Assembly (NCBI GenBank): GCA_937949525.1
Contig: CALEDT010000014.1
Coordinates: forward strand, 1-43,589
Source: an uncultured Burkholderiales bacterium
GTDB lineage: Bacteria > Pseudomonadota > Gammaproteobacteria > Burkholderiales > Thiobacillaceae
DNA: 43,589 nt
Direction: 5' to 3'
Below are positions 17,923 to 24,368 of the stretch, one piece after another. Each line of letters starts with the position of its first letter. Position 1 is the first letter of the stretch. A program made the position numbers and the translations under genes. The notes beneath the pieces are model-generated. The model ran no database searches. It saw only the letters and a list, made by a program, of their open reading frames with translations, and had not been told where the DNA came from.

Positions 17923-18240
17923 CTAGCGGCGGCCGAGCAGCAGACCGATCAGCAGGCCGATCGCGGCGGCGATGCCCACGGCGTACCAGGGTTTGTCATG
18001 CACATACTCGTCGGTGGCCCTGGCCGCAGCGCGCGTGCGCTGCATCAGCGCGGTTTGCGCCTCGGCCAGGCTTTCCTTGGCGTGGGCGAGCGAGTCGGCG
18101 ACCCGGGTGCGCACCGCCGCCAGTTTCTCGCCGCCCTGGTCGGCGGTGGCCTTCATCAGGGCTTCGGCGTCGGCGACCACCACCTTGAAATCCTGGATCA
18201 GTTGGTCGGTGCTGACTTCGTTCGCGGGTCTTGCGCTCAT
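17923..18240 (-). CDS. yqjD: YqjD/ElaB family (DUF883) membrane-anchored stress protein
   Basis: A 105-residue protein with a long charged helix (residues about 10-75, rich in A, E, K and Q, including AHAKESLAEAQTALMQRTRA) and a single C-terminal membrane span VGIAAAIGLLIGLLLGRR after the conserved HDKPWYA motif. In E. coli, YqjD and ElaB are tail-anchored inner-membrane proteins that bind ribosomes in stationary phase and depend on RpoS. The ATG at 18240 has GGAG six bases upstream; a 12-codon longer frame starts inside the promoter and is rejected. A sigma-S-like -10 lies upstream at 18275-18282. Confidence 0.9.
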   Translation of the reverse strand: MSARPANEVSTDQLIQDFKVVVADAEALMKATADQGGEKLAAVRTRVADSLAHAKESLAEAQTALMQRTRAAARATDEYVHDKPWYAVGIAAAIGLLIGLLLGRR

Positions 18241-18274
18241 GATGTGCTCCACTTGAGTTGGCTGGGTACGCTGC

Positions 18275-18282
18275 AAGTATAG
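18275..18282 (-). promoter_or_regulatory. Sigma-S-like extended -10 of yqjD-yqjE-yqjK
   Basis: Read on the minus strand the site is CTATACTT, which matches the RpoS-preferred -10 consensus exactly, preceded by no recognisable -35 (TGCGTG at the proper distance). The predicted start is near 18268, leaving a leader of about 28 bases before the yqjD ATG. In E. coli this gene family belongs to the RpoS regulon, which supports the reading; rpoS itself is at 30959-31906. Confidence 0.6.
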
Positions 18283-18285
18283 CCC

Positions 18286-18305
18286 CTGCGTGTTACCGCA
18301 CGCAG
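18286..18305. repeat. Inverted repeat CTGCGTG-N6-CACGCAG upstream of yqjD
   Basis: A perfect 7-base inverted repeat lies between the S24 gene stop (18316) and the yqjD -10 element. It overlaps the position expected for a -35 box. It could be an operator, or a hairpin ending the mutL-S24 transcript; there is no T-run, so an intrinsic terminator is not shown. Confidence 0.5.
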
Positions 18306-18315
18306 CGGCACGTGC

Positions 18316-18705
18316 TCAGACATAGGTCTTCATCGCGCGCCGGCGGCCGGGTTTCTTCTTCATGATCACCACGCCCTTGACCGCGTCCAGGCCGTCGACG
18401 GCAATGTTCGGGTGCAGCGGATTGAGCGGCTTCAGCATCCAGCCGTCCGCGTGCTTCACCAACTGCCGGAAGATGTATTCCTCATTGGCCCAGGCCACGA
18501 CGAAGGAGCCGTCGCGCGCCACGCCCTCGGGTTCGACGACGATGATCTCGCCCTCCTCGAACTCGGGCAGCATGGAATCGCCCAGCACCATCAGCGCGTA
18601 AGGTTCACCGCTGGCGCAGGCGCTGGCTTCCGGAGCCAGTTCGTCTTGCGTGGCTGGTGCCGGCCGCACCGGGATGGGGAAGGGCTTGGCGGGATGCATG
18701 GTCAT
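18316..18705 (-). CDS. LexA-like S24 domain protein lacking the catalytic lysine
   Basis: The 129-residue protein is a single S24 (LexA/UmuD-type) domain with no helix-turn-helix in front. The nucleophile is present (S44 in VLGDSMLPEFEEGE), as is the following strand ARDGSFVVAW. The segment that carries the catalytic lysine in LexA and UmuD (V-K-R-L or V-K-K-L) reads F-R80-Q-L here, so the general base is replaced by arginine. No Ala-Gly or Cys-Gly cleavage site is obvious. Autoproteolysis is therefore unlikely, though the residue could be shifted. The ATG at 18705 overlaps the mutL stop as ATGA; a second ATG six bases on is equally possible. It is co-transcribed with mutL. Confidence 0.8.
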   Translation of the reverse strand: MTMHPAKPFPIPVRPAPATQDELAPEASACASGEPYALMVLGDSMLPEFEEGEIIVVEPEGVARDGSFVVAWANEEYIFRQLVKHADGWMLKPLNPLHPNIAVDGLDAVKGVVIMKKKPGRRRAMKTYV

Positions 18706-20540
18706 TGGCCTCTCATGAAAAACTTGTCCAGGTCGCGCAGCGTCAATTGGAACCAGGTCGGCCGGCCGTGGTTGCACTGGTCGGCACGCTCGGTGGCCTC
18801 CATGTCCCGCAGCAGCGCGTTCATCTCCGGCACGCTCAGGCGCCGCCGCGCACGTACTGCGCCATGGCAGGCGAGATCGGCGAGCAGTTCGTCACGGCGC
18901 GCGGTCATGGCTGCGCTTATGCCGAATTCGCGCAGGTCTTTCAACACTTCGCGCACCAGGGTCTCGGCGTCGGCATCCTCGAGCATGGCCGGCAGCGCGC
19001 GCACCGCGAGATGCGTTGCGGATACCGGCGTGACTTCGAAGCCCAGGTCGGCGAGCGCGCCGCGCGCCTCTTCGGCGGTAGCCATGTCCAGCGCGTCGGC
19101 GGCGAAAACGACGGGAATCAGCAGCGGCTGGCTGGCCACCTGCCGGCCGGCGAAATGCTGTTTCAGGCGCTCGTACAGGATGCGTTCGTGCGCGGCATGC
19201 ATGTCGACCACCACCAGTCCGTGCGCGTTCTGCGCCAGGATGTAGATGCCGGCCAGTTGCGCCAGGGCGTAGCCCAGCGGCGGGGCGTCGGCCATGGCTG
19301 CGTCGGCGGGCAGCGGTGGGGTGCTGGGTGCGGGTGCAGCGGCCGTCGCCGCGTCGGGTGCCGTTTCCACTGCATCGGCACGCAGCGCGGCGCCGACCAT
19401 CGCGTAATAAGCCTTCGGTTCGCTGGCGTGCGGCCGTGCGGGCGCATCGCTGTGCCAGGGCGAGGAACGCATTTCGCTGCGCCCGATCGGGTCGTATTCG
19501 TGCGTGCCGACCGGGGCCGAAACGGGCAAGCCGGCGCCCGGTGCCGTCCGATGCGCGCCGATGCCCAGCGCGCGTTCCAGCGCGTGGCGCACGAACTGGT
19601 GCACGCCGCGGCCATCGCGAAAACGCACCTCGGTCTTGGCCGGATGCACGTTGACATCGACCAACTCCGGCGGCAGTTCCAGGAACAGCACATAGGCCGG
19701 GTGGCGTTCGTGATGCAGCACGTCGCGGTAGGCTTCGCGCACGGCGTGTGCCAGCAGCTTGTCGCGCACATGGCGGCCGTTGACGAACAGGTACTGGGTG
19801 TCGCGCCCGGCGCGGGTGTACGCCGGCAGGCCGATCATGCCGGACAGGCTCAGCGTAGCGGCGCTTTCCTGCAGCGTGCGCGCCTGCGCGGCGAAGTCCT
19901 CGCCCAGCACCTGCACCACGCGCGTGGTCCAGTCGCCGGCGGCGTGGCGGCGCGCGGCCCGACCGTTGTGGGTGAGCGTGAACACGTGTCTGGCATGCGC
20001 CAACGCCAGGCGCCGCACCACTTCGTCGCAGTGGGCGTACTCGGTGGCCGTGGTCTTCAGGAACTTGCGGCGCGCCGGCGTATTGAAGAACAGATCGCGC
20101 ACCTCGACCACGGTGCCGCGCGCCAGCGCCGCCGGCGCGACCGCACCGAGCACGCCGTCGCGCGCGTCGATACGGAAGGCATGTGCTGCATCCATCCGGC
20201 GGCTGACGATACCGACCCGCGCGACTGCGGCGATGCTGGCCAGTGCCTCGCCGCGAAAGCCGAGGCTGGCGACGCGCTCCAACTCGTCGAGCGTGGCGAT
20301 CTTGCTGGTGGCGTGCCGGGTCAACGCCAGCGGCAGTTCATCGCCGGCGATGCCGGCGCCGTCGTCGCTGACCCGGATCAGCCGGATGCCGCCTTCTTCC
20401 AGATCGATATGCAGTTCACGCGCGCCGGCGTCCAAGCTGTTTTCCAGTAGTTCCTTCAAGGCCGAGGCGGGGCGTTCGATCACCTCGCCGGCGGCGATCT
20501 GAGAAATCAGCAGATCGGGAAGCAGATGGATGGTGGACAT
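18702..20540 (-). CDS. mutL: DNA mismatch repair protein MutL, endonuclease type
   Basis: The 612-residue protein begins with the GHKL ATPase core: IHLLPDLLISQIAAGEVIERP, ELLENSLDAGA, VSDDGAGI and SLGFRGEALASIA, all MutL landmarks. The linker is long and alanine/proline-rich (about residues 340-400). The C-terminal domain carries D446-M-H-A-x2-E-x4-E (DMHAAHERILYE), the metal-binding nicking motif, with ACHGAVRA and CNHGRPTWFQL near the end. MutL proteins with these motifs nick DNA themselves and occur in bacteria that lack MutH and Dam-directed repair; E. coli MutL lacks them. The start at 20540 fits the family exactly. The S24 gene overlaps its stop by four bases. Confidence 0.97.
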   Translation of the reverse strand: MSTIHLLPDLLISQIAAGEVIERPASALKELLENSLDAGARELHIDLEEGGIRLIRVSDDGAGIAGDELPLALTRHATSKIATLDELERVASLGFRGEALASIAAVARVGIVSRRMDAAHAFRIDARDGVLGAVAPAALARGTVVEVRDLFFNTPARRKFLKTTATEYAHCDEVVRRLALAHARHVFTLTHNGRAARRHAAGDWTTRVVQVLGEDFAAQARTLQESAATLSLSGMIGLPAYTRAGRDTQYLFVNGRHVRDKLLAHAVREAYRDVLHHERHPAYVLFLELPPELVDVNVHPAKTEVRFRDGRGVHQFVRHALERALGIGAHRTAPGAGLPVSAPVGTHEYDPIGRSEMRSSPWHSDAPARPHASEPKAYYAMVGAALRADAVETAPDAATAAAPAPSTPPLPADAAMADAPPLGYALAQLAGIYILAQNAHGLVVVDMHAAHERILYERLKQHFAGRQVASQPLLIPVVFAADALDMATAEEARGALADLGFEVTPVSATHLAVRALPAMLEDADAETLVREVLKDLREFGISAAMTARRDELLADLACHGAVRARRRLSVPEMNALLRDMEATERADQCNHGRPTWFQLTLRDLDKFFMRGQ

Positions 20541-20583
20541 GCACCTCGACGCCAGCGCAACGGCGCGCCGGCGTACCCGGAAT

Positions 20584-20660
20584 TGGTCGGGGTGAGAGGA
20601 TTCGAACCTCCGGCCTCCACGTCCCGAACGTGGCGCTCTACCAGGCTAAGCTACACCCCG
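20584..20660 (-). tRNA. tRNA-Pro(CGG)
   Basis: On the minus strand a complete cloverleaf runs from 20660 to 20584: acceptor CGGGGTG pairing CACCCCG, anticodon stem CCACG/CGTGG around loop TTCGGGA (anticodon CGG, reading CCG), a T-arm with GGTTCGAATCC, and an encoded 3' CCA. It lies between ispB and mutL on the same strand, 48 bases after ispB. No separate promoter was clear; it may be read with ispB. Confidence 0.96.
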
Positions 20661-20708
20661 ATGACCCGATTCACCGTTCGCGGCATGCCGGAGCGACATG
20701 CCCGTGAA

Positions 20709-21677
20709 TCAGAATTCGCGTGTGACCGCGAAGACCGACAATTCTAGCAAAGCTTGTTTGTATTGGCTATGCGGTATCGATGCGATCGCCGCGCGCGCCG
20801 CCTCGGCTTCGGCTTCGGCCTGACGACGGGCGTGTTCCAGAGCGCCGGTATCATGCACGATGGTCAGCACGCGCTGGAAGTCAGTCGCGTCACCGGCACG
20901 GATCGCCGCCCGAATCAGTTCCGCATCCGCCTCGGCCGCATGGCGCATGGCGTGCAGCAGCGGCAGCGTGGGTTTGCCCTCGGCCAGGTCGTCGCCGACG
21001 TTCTTGCCGATGACGCCACTGTCGCCGGAGTAGTCGAGCACGTCGTCGATCAACTGGAAGGCTGTGCCCAAATGCATACCGTAAACGCCCAGCGCATCCT
21101 CGATGGCGCGCGGCGCGTCGTGCACGATGGCGCCCAGGCGTCCGGCCGCCTCGAACAACTTGGCGGTCTTGTAGCGGATCACGCGCAGATAATCCGCCTC
21201 GGCGATGTCCGGGTCGTTGCAGTTCATGAGCTGCAGCACTTCGCCCTCGGCGATCACGTTGGTGGCATCCGAGAGCACTTCCATGACGCGCATGTTGTGC
21301 ACCGCCACCATCATCTGGAAAGCGCGCGAGTACAGGAAGTCGCCGACCAGCACACTCGCGGCATTGCCATACAGTGCGTTGGCAGTATCCCGGCCGCGGC
21401 GCATCTCCGAGGCATCGACCACGTCGTCGTGCAGCAGGGTCGCGGTGTGGATGAACTCGACCACGGCCGCCATGTCGTGATGATGCGTGCCGCGATAACC
21501 CAATGCGCGGGCCGCCAGCACCACCAGGGCCGGCCGCAGACGCTTGCCGCCGCTGTGGATGATGTATTCGGATACCTGTCTGACCAGGGCCACTTCGGAA
21601 TGCAAGCGCTCTCGGATGACCCGGTCCACCTCCGCCATGTCTTCGGCGAGGAGGCTCGGCAACAGGGTAAGGGTCAC
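20709..21677 (-). CDS. ispB: Octaprenyl (polyprenyl) diphosphate synthase
   Basis: Makes the long isoprenoid side chain of ubiquinone by adding isopentenyl units to farnesyl diphosphate. The 322-residue protein has the trans-prenyltransferase motifs: GGKRLRPALVVLAARALG, the first aspartate-rich motif LLHDDVVD (D84, D85, D88) followed by MRRGRDTANALYGN, and the second FQLIDDVLDYSGD. The length and VEFIHTATLLHDDVVDASEM block fit IspB rather than the shorter IspA. Chain length cannot be read with certainty. The start at 21677 lies 32 bases after tRNA-Thr; the strong promoter of that tRNA probably also drives ispB. With ubiG at 41408 it is one of two ubiquinone genes in the window. Confidence 0.93.
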   Translation of the reverse strand: MTLTLLPSLLAEDMAEVDRVIRERLHSEVALVRQVSEYIIHSGGKRLRPALVVLAARALGYRGTHHHDMAAVVEFIHTATLLHDDVVDASEMRRGRDTANALYGNAASVLVGDFLYSRAFQMMVAVHNMRVMEVLSDATNVIAEGEVLQLMNCNDPDIAEADYLRVIRYKTAKLFEAAGRLGAIVHDAPRAIEDALGVYGMHLGTAFQLIDDVLDYSGDSGVIGKNVGDDLAEGKPTLPLLHAMRHAAEADAELIRAAIRAGDATDFQRVLTIVHDTGALEHARRQAEAEAEAARAAIASIPHSQYKQALLELSVFAVTREF

Positions 21678-21709
21678 GGGACGGGCCAGAGGAAGAGGGA
21701 CAGGGAAAG

Positions 21710-21785
<76 letters not shown>

Positions 21786-21801
21786 GACGATGCGGCCGCG
21801 G

Positions 21802-21830
21802 ATTATACATTTCCCTGACGGCTTGCCCAA
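21802..21830 (-). promoter_or_regulatory. Sigma-70 promoter of tRNA-Thr (and probably ispB)
   Basis: Minus-strand reading gives -35 TTGGGC (21825-21830), a 17-base spacer and a perfect -10 TATAAT (21802-21807). The tRNA begins 16 bases after the -10. Because ispB follows the tRNA by 32 bases without a visible terminator, read-through is likely. Confidence 0.8.
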
Positions 21831-22032
21831 TGTCCGTCGAGCGGCCTGCGTAATGCCTGGCGTCAAGTGGCGAAAGTGCAAGGGTTCCATGATCAACGCG
21901 TTTCCGTTTGGCGGCGACTGCGCAGCCAGGCGCGGTGGCCGGCCGGCATATACTTCAGTCCGGTAGAGCGACCCTGATCCACAGTCCGTCCACGGCGCCA
22001 AAGGTTCACTGCCCCCTTGCGGTCATCGATCC

Positions 22033-23253
22033 ATGAGCGATCACGTCAAACGCATCACCATCGACCAGTTGCGACCCGGCATGTACGTGCACGACGTCAA
22101 TTGTGCCTGGATGGATCACCCGTTCGTCAGCAACCACTTCCCGGTGAAGGATGAGCAGCGTGTGCAGGACATCCGCGCGTTGGGCGTGCGCGAGCTGTAT
22201 ATCGACACGGCACGCGGGCTCGATGTCGATGATGCGCCCACCGCCGACGAGGTGCGGCAGAGCACCGTGGCCGACATGGCGCGCATCGCCGAGGAGCGCC
22301 AGGACGAGACGCGTCGGGTGACGCTGGCCGAGGAGATCCGGCGTGCCGCGCCACTGCACCGTGAAGCCAACCGCATCGTGCGCGACATGCTGGTGGACGT
22401 GCGTCTGGGCCGTCAGGTGGAACTGGAGCAGGTCGAGCCGGTCGTGGAACAGATGGTCGACTCGTTGTTCCGCAACCAGGATGCGCTGCTGCCGCTGGCC
22501 CGACTCAAACATCATGACCAGTACACGTTCCAGCACTCCGTGTCGGTCTGCGCGCTGATGGTGGCGTTCGCGCGCGGTCTGGGCCTGGAGCGGCCGATCG
22601 TGCGCGAGATCGCCATCGGCGCGCTGCTGCACGATGTCGGCAAGGCCAAGGTGCCGGATGAAGTGCTCAACAAGCCGGCCAGACTGACCGAGGCCGAGTT
22701 CGCCAAGATGAAGTCGCACGTGGTGCAGAGCATCGTCATCCTGCAGCACACGCCGGGCATCAGCGCCATCGCCCTCGATGTCGCCGGCCAACACCACGAA
22801 CGCTACGACGGCACTGGTTACCCCAATCGGCTGTCAGGCGAGCAGATTTCGCTGTACGGCCGCATGGCGGCGATCGTCGACGTATACGACGCCATCTCCT
22901 CCGACCGCGTCTATCACAAGGGTATGTCGCCCACCGCCGCGCTCGGCCGCATGCTGGAGTGGAGCAAATACCACTTCGATCCCAAGCTGGTGCGGCTGTT
23001 CGTGAAGAGCGTCGGCATCTATCCCACCGGCACGCTGGTGCGGCTGAAGAGCGAACGCCTGGGCGTGGTGCGCGAGCAGCATGCCGACCGGTTGCTGCAG
23101 CCCAAGGTGCTGGTGTTCTATCACGCGGCCAAGCGCCACTACCTGGAGCCGGAGGAGATCGACCTGGCCTGGCCGGGCTGCCAGGACCGCATCGTCGGCC
23201 ACGAGGAATACGAGGACTGGGGCATCGATCCACAGCGCTGGTTGCCGACCTGA
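22033..23253 (+). CDS. HD-GYP domain cyclic-di-GMP phosphodiesterase with DUF3391 N-terminus
   Basis: The 406-residue protein starts with a DUF3391-type domain (residues about 5-130, beginning ITIDQLRPGMYVHDVNCAWMDHPF) and continues with an HD-GYP domain: HSVSVCALMVAFARGLG, GALLHDVGKAKVPDEVLNKP with the HD pair, HVVQSIVILQ, and the signature HHERYDGTGYP followed by DVYDAISSDRVYHK. HD-GYP enzymes hydrolyse cyclic di-GMP to GMP. No membrane span or receiver domain is present, so it is a soluble enzyme. The start at 22033 fits the family. A TATACT box at 21949-21954 could be its -10 but lacks a -35. It converges on the HDOD gene. Confidence 0.93.
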   Translation: MSDHVKRITIDQLRPGMYVHDVNCAWMDHPFVSNHFPVKDEQRVQDIRALGVRELYIDTARGLDVDDAPTADEVRQSTVADMARIAEERQDETRRVTLAEEIRRAAPLHREANRIVRDMLVDVRLGRQVELEQVEPVVEQMVDSLFRNQDALLPLARLKHHDQYTFQHSVSVCALMVAFARGLGLERPIVREIAIGALLHDVGKAKVPDEVLNKPARLTEAEFAKMKSHVVQSIVILQHTPGISAIALDVAGQHHERYDGTGYPNRLSGEQISLYGRMAAIVDVYDAISSDRVYHKGMSPTAALGRMLEWSKYHFDPKLVRLFVKSVGIYPTGTLVRLKSERLGVVREQHADRLLQPKVLVFYHAAKRHYLEPEEIDLAWPGCQDRIVGHEEYEDWGIDPQRWLPT

Positions 23254-23287
23254 GCGCACATGCCGCGGACCGCCGAGCGTGTGCGCT
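23253..23287. terminator. Possible bidirectional hairpin between HD-GYP and HDOD genes
   Basis: AGCGCACA (23253-23260) and TGTGCGCT (23280-23287) form a perfect 8-base stem with a 19-base loop between two convergent genes. There is no T-run on either side, so intrinsic termination is only possible. Confidence 0.3.
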
Positions 23288-23304
23288 GCCCGCAGGCGAC
23301 ATGG

Positions 23305-24141
23305 TCAAACCGGGCCGAGCGCCGCCGTCTCCATTTCCCATTCCGCCATCTCGGCATCGTCGAAGCCCAGCCGCTGGCCGCATTCCACACGCCAGCCGGT
23401 TTCCCATGCGTCATCTTCGATGCCGAGCGTCCGGTGATGCAGATGCGTGGCGAAATTGAGCAGCGCGCACAGGCGCGCGACTGCGTCCGGCAGTTCTCCG
23501 GCGTCCAGTTGATGGTGATGACGAACGGCCGCCACGACGATTGCGTCGAGTTGCCAGTTGCGTGCCACCATCTGGCCGACCAAAGCATGGTGGGTATGGT
23601 TGGCGTGGTCGAGTGCGGCGATGTCCGGCCAGCTCGCACCGGTCAGCGCACGCGCGTAGTCGTGGAAGCGTTTGATCAGCAGTGCCAGGCCGCAATCGTG
23701 AAACAGCCCGAGGGTGAATGCGTGGTCCTGGCAGATGCCGCGCAAACGGCCTTGGCGGTGCGCGCGCAACATCCATTCGGCGATCGCGCCGGTACGGTTC
23801 CACAGGGTTTCCAGCGCCTGGGCATGGGCCGGACCGTGCAGCGCACTGCGCAGCGTTTCGTTGCGTACCAGCGCCGCGGTGTTGCGCACACCCAGCACCG
23901 CGACGGCCGCCTCGACACTGGCGACGCGCGCGCGCAATCCGAATACCGGCGAGCCCGCGAGCCGGAACACCGCGCCCGATAGAGCGCCATCCTGCTCGAT
24001 CAGGCGCGCGAACTGGCGTGGGCCGGCCTGCTCGTCGGACGACAGCCGTTGCAGTTGCAACAGGCTGTCCGGCATGGGCGGAATGTGGATGCCGCTGGCC
24101 AGCACGGCCTGGATCAGGGCTTCGTCTCGGTCTTCGCGCAT
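23305..24141 (-). CDS. HDOD domain signalling protein
   Basis: A 278-residue protein with an HDOD domain over most of its length: IPPMPDSLLQLQRLSSDE, LARLIEQDGALSG-like segment, SVEAAVAVLGVRNTAALV and the degenerate metal site LGLFHDCGLALLIKRF, then HALVGQMVARNWQLD. HDOD proteins are non-catalytic relatives of HD phosphohydrolases and act in signalling, often beside cyclic-di-GMP genes. Here it converges on an HD-GYP gene. The ATG at 24141 was chosen because GGAG stands six bases upstream; an ATG at 24153 would add four residues. A TATGCT element at 24172-24177 could be its -10. It is divergent from napA. Confidence 0.88.
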   Translation of the reverse strand: MREDRDEALIQAVLASGIHIPPMPDSLLQLQRLSSDEQAGPRQFARLIEQDGALSGAVFRLAGSPVFGLRARVASVEAAVAVLGVRNTAALVRNETLRSALHGPAHAQALETLWNRTGAIAEWMLRAHRQGRLRGICQDHAFTLGLFHDCGLALLIKRFHDYARALTGASWPDIAALDHANHTHHALVGQMVARNWQLDAIVVAAVRHHHQLDAGELPDAVARLCALLNFATHLHHRTLGIEDDAWETGWRVECGQRLGFDDAEMAEWEMETAALGPV

Positions 24142-24282
24142 CCTTAGCTCCATGTCCGTGCGGCTCGTTCCAGCATAACGATATTGCCGCGTGTCCGTCG
24201 ATCGGGGTGGGTGATCGCATGCGCCCGCGATTCATCCGAATATCATGGAATGCTGAAATAGACCTTTTAATTCAATGATTTG

Positions 24283-24325
24283 TTGATGTCGATCAAGGAT
24301 TGTCCGGCGTGTACGTACATACCAT
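24283..24325 (+). promoter_or_regulatory. FNR/Dnr box and class II promoter of napAB
   Basis: TTGATGTCGATCAA at 24283-24296 is a perfect FNR-type palindrome (TTGAT-N4-ATCAA). A TACCAT -10 element (four of six matches) lies at 24320-24325, giving a start near 24331-24332, so the box is centred at about -41.5 to -42.5, the classic class II position. The napA ATG follows at 24369 with a leader of about 37 bases. The surroundings (24241-24300) are AT-rich compared with the genes. Confidence 0.8.
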
Positions 24326-24368
24326 GGCGGCCCGCATGGGATTGATGTACCTGCCTGAGGAGACGCAC

